From Lepidostoma basale (lineage: Eukaryota; Arthropoda; Insecta; Trichoptera; Lepidostomatidae): a stretch of 64,000 nucleotides of DNA. The notes beneath the pieces are model-generated. The model made no database searches. It was not told the origin of the DNA and saw only the letters and a list, made by a program, of their open reading frames with translations. The DNA is taken from the NCBI GenBank assembly GCA_022606425.2, contig JAHDVF020000892.1:310001-374000 (forward strand), written 5' to 3'. The translations under genes and the position numbers were made by a program. Of the stretch, positions 1 through 11,200 are shown in pieces; positions within the stretch are counted from its first letter, which is position 1; each line of letters opens with the position of its first letter.

Positions 1-276
1 GAATGGACGAGAGAAAAATGGTTAAAATGCTGTATACAAGCAGTGTAAGTGGAAAGAGAAACCGTGAAAGACAAAGGAAAGCATGGCATGACCAAATTAA
101 TCAAATACCGAAAGGCGGTCACATTCGAAGTCGGAAAAATCGACGAGCATGCATGTTACGATGTATGAATGTGGAGGAATCTAGAGAGTTATGTCAAGAC
201 AATGGTATGGCGGTCCATCCTCTCTGCCTATCCCTCCGGAGAAACGGCGTGATGGTAAGTTAGTTCGTTATACTTG
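1..276 (+). mobile_element. LINE-A 3' fragment, cut by window edge
   Basis: An open frame from position 3 to 263 encodes the C-terminal tail of an RTE-like non-LTR retrotransposon. It has the family signature seen in many copies here: a WHDQINQI block, an RRAC..RCMNVEE block and a final RRNGVM. The frame runs into the family 3' end (cggcgtgatgg) followed by a decayed TTAG tail. It is 5'-truncated or continues left of the window. No catalytic residues are present. Confidence 0.7.
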
Positions 277-658
277 CTGAGGCATAGCTCTAACGATGAA
301 GGTTAGAATGGTATGGAAAACAGTTGGAAAAATGTGAATTTGAATTGTAGTATGGTCCAAGCTGGCCAATACTATTCGCTAGTGGCTGATCGTAGTCACT
401 AAGGGGTGATCGAGAGTAAATGTGCTTTGGGGAGGATTTCAAAAGCTTAGAACAAAGATTCCCAATGTATGGAAATACCCGATGGAATAATTCAAGAGGC
501 AGTAGCAGTATCAGGTTCAATTAAAGAGTATTGAATAAAAACAAAAAAAAATTAAGATAAAAATTTCACAACAGAAATTTGTTTTCAAGTATGCGCAGAT
601 TACGATCCGTTATGCAAGCTATATAATCCTTAATCCGCTGGGCATCTGGGCAAGTCTC
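277..658. other. no recognisable feature
   Basis: Moderately AT-rich sequence. A short minus-strand open frame (290-520) has no recognisable motif and looks like chance. Confidence 0.4.
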
Positions 659-925
659 TTGAAGAAGTGCTCTCAAAGAGTGCTAAAATATGTTGGTCAC
701 ATATCCTGGAGAGATCAGGACAACCACGAAAAGGTTAAAAGGATGGATAAAGTAAAGGGAAAACGACGACGAATACGACCACTGAGTCGGTGGTCCCATC
801 AATTAAGGACGTTGACTGGCCTCTCAATAGATAAAACCTGGACACTTATCGATGATAGGAGCGCATAGTAAGCCATGGTGGATATTTTACGGCGTGGATG
901 CGACCCTCAGTCATGAAAAATACAA
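659..925 (+). mobile_element. LINE-C 3' fragment (RTE-like)
   Basis: The frame from 659 reads LKYVGHISWRDQDN, then a basic stretch, RWSHQLRTLTG, TWTLIDDRSA and a stop, with degraded GCDPQS after it. The same tail is better preserved at 38945-39330 on the minus strand (GHDPQS then stop). Both end in a similar catga-aatac sequence. It is the C-terminal end of an RTE-like ORF with no RT residues left. Confidence 0.6.
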
Positions 926-1042
926 CTAAAGACAATGGTACAATTGACTGATGTGGGCGTGATCACTGCAGCGAAAACATCACTGTCCTGTGCTACTTCG
1001 AACATATCTTCAACTCTCTTCATTCCTTTAAAATCCCTAATA

Positions 1043-1384
1043 CGAGGTCTGTTCAAAAAGTATCGCGAATTTTAAATTTTTTGTAAAAATGATTTATTTA
1101 TTAATGAATATCTATTTTGTCCCCTTCAAAGTAATCCCCACCAGATATTATACACTTTTGCCAATGTTTTTTCCAGTCCTCAAATAACTTCAAAAAATAT
1201 TTTTTTGTGATCTTGTTCAGCTCCTCCTTCGATGCCGTCTTTATCTCCTCAATCGTATCGTAGCGTCGTCCTTTCATGGGCCTCTTCAGTTTCGGGAACA
1301 GGAAAAAGTCACAGGGGCCAGATCTGGGGAATACGGTGGCTGCGGCATTATTAGAATGTTGTTTTTGGCCAAAAATCCGCGCAC
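1043..1384 (-). mobile_element. mariner (DD34D) 3' remnant
   Basis: The minus strand encodes a mariner transposase C-terminus: PPYSPDLAP, then (after a one-base deletion) CDFFLFPKLKRPMKGRR, FEDWKKHWQKCIISGGDYF and a stop at 1101-1103. The last catalytic Asp is in the CDFF block. The 3' terminal repeat is visible as gaggtctgttcaaaaagtat from about 1045, with TA at 1041-1042. The 5' two thirds, including the first two catalytic Asp residues, are absent. It is inactive. Confidence 0.8.
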
Positions 1385-1862
1385 TATTTTTATTCGCGCT
1401 TATTTTTTGTTGTTAGTGAACGCTACAATGAATAATGTATTAAATCTGTTTGTTTGAATGGTTCTGGTAATTTAATAATTGTTTTTTCTGCGAAATTTCT
1501 CAATTCAATTAACTTCAATTGCTTCCATTGTACGCAGCCCCGGGCTAACAATGGCCATTGTTCAGGCGGGGAACAGAGCGCAGTAGATTGTGACTGGAGA
1601 AATGCATCTTCAGTGATCTTTAGGAAGTCGGGGCGTGTAACGGATGCGATTAAAGCTGCACGCGACTATTGTGGCATGCCAATAAACCTTTTACAGCGGC
1701 CTATTGTCTCGTCACCGTAACTGATATGCTGCAACTTCTCTCTAAATAATAGAATAGTGTATGACCGCAGCACTCACTTATACGTTAATCATATGATATG
1801 CTATGAACATAATGTAGTGTCGCCATTTTCTTTACAACAATTTCCCATTTGATGGAATACAG
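1385..1862. other. no recognisable feature
   Basis: An 88-codon open frame (1454-1720, +) has no recognisable domain. It is not supported as a gene. Confidence 0.4.
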
Positions 1863-1940
1863 ATGATGAAAGGCAACGTCCGCCTATAACAGCTTCAAGA
1901 AAGCGGTGGAACTCATCTTCGTTTCTTTAAAAAAAAAGCT
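1863..1940 (+). repeat. SINE-2 3' fragment
   Basis: It contains gcctataacagc, gcggtgg-aac and tttctttaaaaaaaa, the same succession as the 3' end of the longer SINE-2 copy at 39900-40118 (minus strand). It ends in an A-run. Confidence 0.5.
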
Positions 1941-3265
1941 CTAAACAGGAATGTTGTGCTGCAACTGAACCATTATTGACTCTTATGTTTTTTTTTTTTC
2001 GATTTTGTGATTGTTTGGATTGTTGAATTCTCATTACGTAAACAACAATTAAATTAATTCTAATGCCCATATCATGTTAATTTACTAATCGTTTCTTGCG
2101 TGTGTAGAAAGCATTAGTGTTCTCATTTTATTTTCAGTTGATTTCGAAACTCAGTCAACCAAAAATAAAGATTACCATCATTTCAATAAAACGGCTAAGT
2201 TTATCATTCAAGAACGTATACTGAGCACTGGCTGTATATTTCGTACGAGTGTACGAAAAACTTTTTAAATACATGGATATTGACAAGACATGACCATCCT
2301 TCATCTGGTGATGAAAACCATCTCATATGTTATTTGATTTTTATATCATTTTATTAATGTGTTATCAATGTTATTTGAATTTTTATATAATCCTTAATAT
2401 GACTAGAAATTATGGCTCGTTGTACAAAGATAGTCAAGGATCTTGATTAGTACTAAACCTATGACTGAGTCAGGCGCTTTGTTTCCTAGATTTTCTCTGC
2501 TCTCGTGTTTCTAGTCAGAAATATACCATTCCAGTGAATTCTAACACATCGTTTGCTTCTTGCGTTTTTGTTACAATGAAAATGTCATCAAAAGGTTATA
2601 AATTTATCTCAGTATGTAAAAATAATGTAGAGCTGAGATAACAAAAAAAAAACTGAAAATCATCCCTCTCTTGTAATTATAATAACCCCTACCCGAAAAG
2701 ATGAGGGTTAAATGTGAAAATGAAAATATATCACGCGAATCCTCTAAAGCACCCACGTTATAATATCTCATATAATTAAGAGCTATTTTTTTTAAATTTA
2801 TTACTTACCACGTTTCCAAGTTTTTTCCATTAATTCTAAATATGAATTATTAACACGAGTTGAATTATTAACAGTATGTCTGTAGATACATTTATAATAT
2901 AGCTTAAAGTTTAGTCATGTATTTAAGAATTTGGAACGCTTGTCTACAGATTAATGCTACTTAAAATGTGCATAGGAGTAGAATTCCGAACCGGATTCCA
3001 AATTGGAAAATATTTTGAAAAATACAATTTTTTATAAAGGAGCCACAAATAAGATACATAATTATGGAAATACGTTTTATTTTATTCTAATCATAAGTAA
3101 TGCCAATTCTAAAAATACAAAAAAGCTTTCTTATTTGCAGTAATGACTTTCGGGGCAATCTTTTGTTTCCAGCTCCAACTCTTCTTTCTATGTATTTTTC
3201 CCTTTTCGTGTATCTTGTATATATACTTTCTTGATATTCATGATCTACTTAAACCTGTCAACACT
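1941..3265. other. AT-rich unique sequence
   Basis: No gene, terminal repeat or family repeat was recognised in this 1.3 kb. It holds several A- and T-runs. Confidence 0.4.
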
Positions 3266-3375
3266 AGGATAAAAACCGGATAAATGCACTAGTAATGAGA
3301 TCTCTAAGAAGAATATTCACATAGATGATATATGATAGATTAACGAACGATGAAATAAGAAAGGAATGCATTCAT
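3266..3375 (+). mobile_element. LINE-A internal fragment
   Basis: The segment aligns by eye with the LRRM..IYDR block of LINE-A (MRSLRRIF, MIYDRLTNDEIRKEC) seen better preserved at 40500-40560 (minus). Stops interrupt it and the 3' tail is missing. Confidence 0.5.
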
Positions 3376-3427
3376 ATTTAATAATCTAAGACCGTACCAT
3401 ATGTGAATATTAAGAAAATCCAAAAGG

Positions 3428-3562
3428 TGCCATACTATGACTGTTACACTGAAGATCCCGTGTTCGATTACCGGCGATAGCAGTGTGATTGCCACACTAT
3501 CTTTGGTCTGGTCTAGAATTCACATGACAATAAAATGGCGATAAATTAGCTACCTATCACAT
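3428..3562 (+). repeat. SINE-1 copy, 5' part
   Basis: tRNA-derived SINE. A degraded RNA polymerase III B box (gtgttcgattacc) is followed by the family body (ctttggtctgg, aatggcgataaatta, gctacctatcac). The 3' part of the same element resumes at about 3893 after foreign sequence. The best-preserved copy is at 53280-53499. Confidence 0.6.
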
Positions 3563-3730
3563 GGGAATATAAAGAAAGTTGTGCGTTCTCACGCTATTCC
3601 GCATTTGTCTCCTCTGTCCCTTCTTTCATTTCCCGTTGTCATGTGTCCATGAGTCCACTTCTCATATAAACCCGTGTCCCTTTTTATATACGAGTATATT
3701 GTTTAGGAACATTTTAAGTATAAACTGCAT

Positions 3731-3892
3731 GTACGGCGGGATATGGAGGAAAATATTAGTAGATTAAATGTGGTCTGGGTCCCTCTTGATTTCTTACATA
3801 TAATTTTTCTAACCTCAGTCCCACATGGACGAGGGACGGGCCTAGGGATTTCGCCTATAACAGATTCGGGTAAGCGGTGGGAATCCTATGTC
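3731..3892 (+). repeat. SINE-2 copy, inserted in SINE-1
   Basis: It shares agattaaatgtggtctgg, the gacgggcctaggga block and gcctataacag..tcgggtaagcggtgggaa with the minus-strand copy at 39900-40118. It lies between the two halves of a SINE-1. Confidence 0.55.
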
Positions 3893-3990
3893 ACGAGAAT
3901 CAATATAATAGCTTTACAATTTACATCGATTTGGCTCACGCTGTAATGGATGGAAAGAGAGATTCGACAAAATAATAAAATAAAAATATA
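3893..3990 (+). repeat. SINE-1 copy, 3' part
   Basis: It contains the SINE-1 3' body (tttacatcgatttggctcac, gctgtaatgg, gattcgacaaaataataaa) and ends in an AAT-type tail. It continues the copy that starts at 3428. Confidence 0.6.
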
Positions 3991-4369
3991 ACATCGTAGC
4001 CGTGTGTTCCTTTCTGCCTACTCCTCCGAGGAAACATGTCAATGTTTAGTCACTACAAGAATTCATAATCCGGTATCACACTATACGCCTTGCAAATTCT
4101 TTCACCCACTTGTAATGAAACGTATTATATTGTAGAGATTCTCAAAGTGTTAAGCTTCCGTAGGGCCATTGAACATAGTGATGGCCTCAATTACAACAAG
4201 GGGGTGTTCATAGAAATAAAGGGACTTTATACAGTCGAACATCCACATTTGCCTCAGTTTTGAGGACGGATCCGAGATCCGAGACTTGAATTGTGCTACT
4301 TTGAGCACTGGAGTATCGTTGATGTACAACTTTTTTACTTGTGCTTTTGTAAAATATATTTTTAATAAT
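3991..4369. other. mostly unremarkable; possible LINE-A scrap
   Basis: Bases 3999-4036 (tttctgcctactcctccgag) resemble the last codons of LINE-A but lack the tail. Nothing else was recognised. Confidence 0.3.
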
Positions 4370-4612
4370 GAATACGAATTGAATACGAATCGTTTTTTAG
4401 AAGTTTTATTATATTTTATGTGAATAACATGTTTCGCTTGTCTAAGGCATTATCAAATGTATCATTTGTTATCGAATCAAATGTAACATTTGATAATGTT
4501 TTGGAGAGGCGAAATATGTCATTAACATAAAATATAATAAAACTTCTAAAAACAGACTTTTTCATTCGTATTAATTACTTAGTTTTACATTATTGTTCAA
4601 GAAACAATAATT
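4370..4612. repeat. FB-A fold-back element
   Basis: Long inverted repeat. The left arm (agaagttttattatatttta ... catgtttcgc..ctaaggcattatcaaatg) is mirrored by cattgataatg-type sequence, gcgaaatatgtc and ataaaatataataaaacttc at 4480-4556. The outer flank (cattcgtattaatt ... acattattgttcaagaaaca) continues to about 4612. There is no coding capacity. Confidence 0.75.
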
Positions 4613-5124
4613 TTAATTTGAATGTTTATTGAAGATATGTTTAATGGAGGAAGTAATATCAGTATCAAATCAATCATTTTATACAAAACAGCAATATTTT
4701 TTTATTGAATAATGAAATCCGTTTGAATGTAGGCAATCATGAAAAATGTATGATAGATGGAATGGGATGACGCGGGCCAAAAAAGTTTACGAAACTCAGC
4801 TTTGATGCGTCAATAGTGATAAATTTACCTTCAATCCAACGCGAACATCGTATAAAACCATAAAGTGTGTATGTACAAACACAATTCATTTCATAAAATT
4901 GCAACAGAGTCATTATTTAATCAAATCTAACTCTGGGCGTCATTGTATGTAATTCCAAGGATCTCTGACGGCAGATGCCTCGCGCGGTATGGTGTTTTTA
5001 TAGACAGTGGATTACCAGCAGTAAACTAGATAATTGAACACATCGCGCACGTTACTGATCAAAGATTCTGCAGTCTAATTTATTTAATGCCATTTTATAT
5101 TATTTTCATATAAATTTATGATTC
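4613..5124. other. no recognisable feature
   Basis: AT-rich sequence without a repeat or gene that I can name. Confidence 0.4.
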
Positions 5125-6125
5125 GCCACACACATTGATTGATATTATAAACATGAATTGCCACTTATATCGTTGCTATCATAAATATTAATTGCCACAT
5201 GTATCGTTGCTATTATAAACATAAATTTCTATATGTATCTTTGTTATTATAAACATGAATTTCTTTTTAATTTATTATAGTAAACACATTTGTTTAGTGG
5301 TTTTAATGGGATTTAATTTATATAAATTGTAACAAATTTGTTTCACCTTGCGAGGGCATTCTCAATAAAATGAATTTCTGTATGTACCTATAGTTGCTAT
5401 TATAAACATGTATTTCCACATATATCGTATTAAAACACGGATTGCCAATTGTATCGTTGCTAATAAATACGAATTGCCACATGTATCGTTGTAATTATAA
5501 ACATGAATTGCCACTTGTATCGTTGCTATCATAAATATGAATTGCCACATGCATATATCGTAGCAATTCTAAACATGAATTGCCACATATATCGTTGATA
5601 TTATAAACATGTATTGTCAGATATACCGTGCAATTATTATATAAACATGAATTGCCACGTATATCGTTGCTATTATAAACACGTATTGTCACATATACCG
5701 TGCAATTATTATTTAAACATGAATTACCACGTATATCGTTAAAATTATAAAAATGAATTGCCACATATATCGTTGCTACTATACACATGTATTGTCACAT
5801 ATACCGTGCAATTATTATATTATATAAACATGAATTGCCACACATATCGTTGCTATTATAATATAAACATGTATTGTCACATATACCGTGCAATTATTAT
5901 ACGAACATTAATTGCCACGTATATCGTTACAATTATAAACATGAATTTCCACAAATATTGTTGTTATTATAACATGTATTGTCACATATATCGTTGCTTT
6001 TTTATTTTATATTTAAAAATGCTAATACTACGGGTTTAACTTAATGTCATTAGCATTTATTTTGCTATCTCCAATGTGAGAAAACATGAATTGACACATA
6101 TATCGTTGCTTTTATAAACAAAATA
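5125..6125. repeat. degenerate minisatellite, unit about 34-40 bp
   Basis: About two dozen head-to-tail units. Two types occur. One is atgaattgccac..atatcgttgct-attataaac. The other is atgtattgtcac-atataccgtgcaattattat-ataaac. In 5580-5930 the two types alternate, giving a higher-order repeat. Open frames on both strands here are repeat artefacts. The array is broken by an FB-B fragment at 5262-5372 and ends with a diverged unit at 6085-6120. Confidence 0.85.
5262..5372. repeat. FB-B fragment inside the minisatellite
   Basis: It matches one arm of the FB-B fold-back at 53995-54555: tttattatagtaaacac, gtttagtggtttta, ggatttaatttatat, aacaaatttgttt, ccttgcgagggcattctcaa. Minisatellite units resume directly after it. 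Confidence 0.6.
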
Positions 6126-6229
6126 TAAAAAATAATCTTATTTGCACACCTAATGTAAGAACTATTCCGGAAGATACTATACATAATATGGAATTTCTAG
6201 GATCTTTTCTTATTCTTAAAGGCAAAGTA

Positions 6230-7530
6230 TAGGGTCTTTCATTAAGCGCTTCCTATCTTTAAATTTAAATAAAACAAAGTCTGTGTGAGATATCATCGAA
6301 ATTTTTTGTTTGTTTGAAAGGCCTATCGATGCCATTATGTATGGAATATAACATCATTCAAATGTCCGCCGCGGCTTCTCTGGGTGGCGCGCATCCGAAA
6401 TGTCCAATTTTCCATGACTCTGGCGCATAAATCAGGCCGAATTTGACCGATGGCATGGGTTATGTTGGCTTTGAGGGCTGCTATGGTTTGTGGCTTATTC
6501 GCATAGACCTGCGACTTAAGAAAACTCCCCAAGAAAAAGTCTAACGGGGTCAAATCGCACGATCTCGGTGGCCAGTTCACATCACCTCCACGTGAGATGA
6601 CCATGCTCTCAAATCACTGGTGCAGAATGTCCAATGTGGCATGAGCTGTGTGGCACGTAGCGCCGTCCTGATGAAACCACATGTCGTTGGTGTCCATATC
6701 ATCCAATTCAGGCCAAAAGAAGTCGGTGATCATCAACCTATAGCGCTTGCCGTTGATGGTGATGGCCTGGCCAAAGTCGTTCTCAAAGAAATATGGACCG
6801 ATGACGCCGCCAGCCCAAAATGCACACCGAACAGTGACTTTTTCGGGATGCATTGGACGCTCTTGGATCTCATGTGGATTAGTATTGTCCCAAATTCGAC
6901 AATTTTGTTTGTTGACGTACCCATTCATCCAGAAATGTGCCTCATCGCTGAAGATGATTTTTCGATGAAAATTAGGGTCAGTTTCCAACTGCTCCAGAGC
7001 CCATTTAGCGAACACACGTCGTTGTCTATGGTCGTTTAGCTTGAGCTCCTGGGTCAGTTGAATTTTGTACGGGTGCAGGCCCAAGTCACGACGCATAATT
7101 CGCCAAGTTGTAGTCTGCGAAAGGCCTAGTTCTTGTGAGCGACGCGAAATCGACTGCTTCGGATTCTCCTGCAAACTCTCACGGACAGCGGCGATGTTTT
7201 CGGCAGATCTTGCGTTTCTTTGACGTACGGGTGTTGGTTGATTGATTACTGAACCAGTGGACTCAAATTTATCCACCACACTGTAGGACGCTTCAGTAGG
7301 ACGCTTATGGCGACCGTAAAATGGGCGAAGCGCGCGGAACGTTATCCGAACAGAATACCGATTTTGATAAAAACAATTGTATAATTTGCACGTGTTGTTG
7401 AATGCTATATCCGTCCATGGTTATTTGGCAAAACAGACTGAATAAATGACAGCCAATTTGACAGATGTCGCTTCAACAATATGGCCGCTATCAACTGTCA
7501 AAGTTCGGAAGTGCCTATTGGAAGACCCTG
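6230..7530 (-). mobile_element. Tc1/mariner-superfamily element (DD41D, rosa-like), both ends present
   Basis: A 1,301 bp element with terminal inverted repeats: agggtctttcattaagcgct at the left, and agggtcttccaataggcact (read from the other strand) at the right end. TA dinucleotides flank it at 6228-6229 and 7531-7532. Inside is one transposase frame on the minus strand. The spacing of 41 residues between the second and third catalytic Asp marks it as DD41D rather than DD34D mariner. The TIRs have drifted by about 8 of 31 positions, so this is not a recent insertion. Confidence 0.85.
6335..7420 (-). pseudogene. DD41D transposase, one internal stop, no intact start
   Basis: DNA transposase that would cut and rejoin the surrounding element. 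The frame is open from 7420 to the terminator at 6335 apart from one in-frame TGA near 6613. From the N-terminus there is a helix-turn-helix region (LRPFYGRHKRPT, then the SRRSQELGLSQTTTWRIMRR block), first Asp in IIFSDEAHFW, second in MWFHQDGATCHT, and third in the PPRSCDLTPLDFFLG block. All three catalytic Asp residues survive. No ATG is found at the expected start: the frame runs back to a TAA at 7421-7423, and the first ATG (7279) is inside the DNA-binding region. The single TGA is what a CpG change of an Arg codon would give. Confidence 0.8.
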
Positions 7531-8440
7531 TAGAACATTCGGTATCTGTCGTCGGTTTCAATTTGATTTTTAGTAGCAAAATTATTATTTTAAAAATGTT
7601 GCCATTTTTCACTACGCTTAATTATTTATTTAAAATTTAATTTAGGTCGGTATTGAAGACACAAATCAATTGACTCTACACCACTGATTTGTTTAAATAA
7701 TAGCCAGCATGTCGTGAACGAAACCGGTTGAATTTTCTTTTATATCTCTAATAGTAAGAGTATAAATCAAATATAAATTTGTCTTTATTATGTCACAGCA
7801 CGAAGCGATTGTTCCATACGAAAGTAAAAATAGGTTAATTTATTTTCAAAGTAAAAACTATGTAAAAAAGTTCTCTCGATTTATTCGATTGCTCCCTATC
7901 GATTATTTCTATTTTTGCCTTCGATTAATTTCACTCCAAGTAGGAACACCAACTGCGCATGAAACATGTTGCAAGACAAGAAACGGTGGCCATTTAATGA
8001 CGGGAGACTAATTTCATTACCGCTTTCAATTAAATCGAGATTAAATAGCGATTCCTATTGGGAAAGCTACGCCGACATGTCGAAACAGCACCACCTCAGA
8101 CAAACTGCTGCGAAAAAGAAATGAAAAAATCTGTTAACCATTGCGCAACGGAATCAAAGCTCTTAATTGTTTTCAGCTCGCAGTTGTAAACTAATCTGTT
8201 TTGGATCCGACAATTTGTCGGTTGGGTTGCCGCTGCTACCTCATACACAACTAACAATAGATCATTCTAGTGCCTTCCGAAGATTGCCAAAATCAGTTAA
8301 CCTATTCACCGCCGGTACCATTCAATAATGTGATTAAAACATTGATTAATGTAAATATTCCCGATTTCATAATTCATTTTTATGTTACTATTAAACTGTT
8401 GTTGCGATATTAAATAAGTACAATATTTTGCTACGCATTG
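7531..8440. other. no recognisable feature
   Basis: No repeat family or gene recognised. The short open frames at 7446-7640 and 7790-8011 lack motifs. Confidence 0.4.
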
Positions 8441-8985
8441 GGGACCCAGACATTGAAATAAAATGTAGAATTGAAGTTGCACGAACTGCATTTAATAAAA
8501 TGAGAACCTTCTATTGCAACGAAACTGGAAATGAAACTGGAAAGATAATCTTAACTGGAAACTCCGACATAGAATGATTAAATGTTATATACGAGTATGG
8601 TCTGTTCTACTACTCGTATATAGCTGCGAAACCTGGACTCTAAAAGTGAATGTAATGAACCGGTTGGAGGCGTTTGAGATGTGGATATACCGCGGAATGC
8701 TCCGTATACCGTGAAAATTAGAAAGGTCTCATATTTGGTTCATCTGCTAAGGGGAGAAAAATACCACCTCCTTTGACTGATATTAATGGGTAAAGTGGAG
8801 GGATGCCGGGGAATTTTTAGAAGGCAGCTGTCCTAGCTGCGGAACATAAAAAAATGGACAGGAATTACAAGAGTTCAGAACTTGTTCCAAGTAGCGCAGG
8901 ACAGAGATGCCTTTGCTGCAGTGTTCCCCAACGTTAGGGGGACCTGACACGGCACCGAAAGAAGAATTGGGTGAGAGTGTAGAAT
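8441..8985 (+). mobile_element. LINE-B 3' fragment, heavily decayed
   Basis: It reads in shifting frames as [20 protein letters not shown], a [13 protein letters not shown] block, NRLEAFEM, an LRGEKYHLL-like block and the closing gggggacctgacacggcac-c-gaagaag. This is the order of the better copy at 57571-58497. Several frameshifts and internal losses are visible. Confidence 0.65.
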
Positions 8986-9516
8986 ATTTTTGTATGAAAC
9001 TTGCAAGTTCGGAATTATGAATATGTTTTTTAATGCTTATCAGGTTAGTTCTTACGGTTTACACGTTTTGCCTTAAAAAATCTTTATTAAAATATCATTG
9101 AGAATTATATTAATTATGTTTTAAATTACACCCGTGATTTCGAATACATTTGTACATCTTGCAGGTATGGTAGAAATTATTATTTAACCATTTGGTTGCC
9201 GAAAGCCGATATATCGGCTTTCTCTATTGTAACGAAAAAATGCTGGACTTGACGGATCAGATCCATAATTTATTAAAATATCATGTAAATTTTAGACAGA
9301 GCGTGAGGGAGTGCGTCAGGGTACATAATATTTCACTTTTTAATTTTTTAATTGTAGTAAGTTTAATGTCGTTATTTAGAATGAAAAGACCATTTATTAG
9401 TAAAGATTATTTCAATAAAAGGCAAATAATAATAACACTAAGAAATTAATAATATTTCGTGAAATGAAAAAATGTGAATAAAAACAATTACAACAACGTT
9501 AAGATTAAATACATGT
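8986..9516. other. no recognisable feature
   Basis: AT-rich. The open frame 9192-9449 has no motif. Confidence 0.4.
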
Positions 9517-9580
9517 CTTCTTCTTCTTTTTGTCCTGTCACACCTCCGGTGCATAGGGCTTCAAGGAATCTTTCTAAAAC
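9517..9580 (-). mobile_element. LINE-F terminal scrap
   Basis: It repeats the last ~60 bases of the longer LINE-F copy that starts at 9663 (cttcttcttctt, tgtcctgtcacacctcc, ggtgcatag, cttcaaggaa), in the same orientation, about 145 bp away. Confidence 0.55.
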
Positions 9581-9662
9581 AATAATTAATTAACACTCTC
9601 TTTCCATGTTGTTTTCTATTCATACAATTTCACGTAATAATTTATTCTAACCGATTACAATA

Positions 9663-10165
9663 TCTCTTCTTCTTCTATTTGTCCTGTCACACCTCCTTGG
9701 TGCATAGAGCCTCAAGGAACCTTCTCCACCCGACTCTATCGCATGCCTGATGCCTAACATCATCCCAAGTGAGGCCTGCTGCCTTAACCTCGTCCTGCAG
9801 GGTTCTTTTCCAGGTGGCTCTAGGTCTGCCTCGCTTTCTCTTTCCCCCCACAGGGGACCAGTCTAGTGCACCCTGAGCAATGCAGGCTGGGTTCCGTCCC
9901 AGAGTGTGACCGATCCACTGCCATTTGCATCTAGCGACTTGTTCTCTAATTGGCTTTTCGCCTGCCATGGTCCAGAGAACAGGGCGAAGCATAGCGAAAC
10001 TCCCCTTGCCTTGTTAAGTCTGCTGGCTACATCTTCCTCCGCACCTCCTGAGCCTGCTATCATACTACCGAGGTAGCAGAAGCTGGTCGTGGTCACAAGG
10101 GGGACACCGTGGAGCATGTACATAGAGCATGTATGGAGTGTGGAACAAATACATGTAGTAATCAA
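9663..10165 (-). mobile_element. LINE-F 3' fragment (RTE-like)
   Basis: On the minus strand the protein begins near 10165 with TTTSFCYLGSMIAGSGGAEE (the F.YLGS motif that follows the RT domain in RTE-type proteins), then SRLNKARG. After a frameshift near 9990 it continues LRPVLWTM, CKWQWIGHTLGR, GRPRATWKRTL, WRRFLEALCTKEV and stop. The tail is (GAA)n, seen as cttcttcttct on the + strand. The RT core is missing. Confidence 0.75.
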
Positions 10166-10571
10166 AAATTAACTCAATTTACGAATGTATATATAATATG
10201 AAAAAGACTTCCCTGTAATCAGGTTGGTTAACCACTAACCGAATGAAATAAAACCAAAAACGAGATTACGTAAATAAATTTAAATATTGTTTTATTTAAC
10301 TATGCATACCGTTTTCGCACTTTATGCAGATAGTGCGTGAACGTTTTCTAGGTCCGTCATTGAAAAAACTACATACCACACATGTTTTCTCCTTTCAACC
10401 TGGTAAATTTCGTATTGCAAAAACTGATCCATGGCTTTTATTACGTAAATTTCAGTCCCTATTTCTGACTATCATCCACTCTTTTTCAATAACTTCTGTA
10501 ATGCTTGATATATATTTATATCGTGTCAAAACTTTTCCACTTGAATTTTCTTTATATATGTATAATTATAT
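10166..10571. other. no recognisable feature
   Basis: AT-rich and without a named repeat. The first half of the open frame 10324-10887 lies here, but only its second half (LINE-I) is recognisable. Confidence 0.35.
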
Positions 10572-10581
10572 ATGTATAATA

Positions 10582-10892
10582 AGGGATAGATTTAGAAACG
10601 AATTTATTCGACAACAAACCAAGGTGACTGAGGTGGCTCTACGGATAGGCGGGCTGAAGTGGCGGTGGGCTGGCCATATCTGTCGGAGAACCGACAGCCG
10701 ATGGGGAAGACGGGTTCTGGAGTGGAGACCGCGTACAGGATTCCGTAGAGTTGGACGTCCCCCTGCCCGCTGGACCGACGATCTGAAGAGGATTGCTGGA
10801 CATGGATGGATGGGAGCGGCAATGGATAGGGGGCGGTGGAGGGCTTTGGGAGAGGCCTACATTCAGCAGTGGATGACAGACGGCTGATGATG
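10582..10892 (+). mobile_element. LINE-I 3' fragment with target-site duplication
   Basis: RTE-like C-terminus in one open frame: [62 protein letters not shown] and stop, then a (GAT)n tail. The 10-base sequence atgtataata occurs at 10572-10581 and again at 10893-10902, so the 311 bp insert is delimited. A related minus-strand copy is at 36146-36600. Confidence 0.8.
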
Positions 10893-11028
10893 ATGTATAA
10901 TATACGAATTAATTGCAATTTATTTATAAATATTACCGTTTAATTTAAGTGTTAAAAAAATATTGTTTACAATTAACATAAAGTAATATTTATTAGTTTA
11001 TTAGAAGGATAACCAGAATAAATTGTTT

Positions 11029-11200
11029 TAATACGAATGATAACGTCTGCTTTTAGAAGTTTTATTATATTAATGACATGTTTCGTCTTGCTAAGGCATT
11101 ATCAAATGTCTTTCCATAAAATATATTAAAACTTCTAGAAAACAGACTATACATTAGTATTAATGATTTAATTTTTGATGTGGCATTATTAAAGTTTGTT
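11029..11200. repeat. FB-A fold-back, shortened
   Basis: It contains both arms with part of the loop lost: aatacgaatgataacgtctg, agaagttttattat, catgtttcgtcttgctaagg, then ataaaatatattaaaacttc and gaaaacagac. The outer flank (gatttaatttttgatgtgg) is diverged. Confidence 0.65.

Noticed and set aside
5495..6039. coding frames of 93-97 codons on both strands
   Set aside because: They are translations of minisatellite units and occur on both strands.
5125..6125. CRISPR array
   Set aside because: Repeats are contiguous and degenerate without spacers of constant length, and the DNA is eukaryotic.
6620..7039. 139-codon + strand frame
   Set aside because: Antisense shadow of the DD41D transposase.
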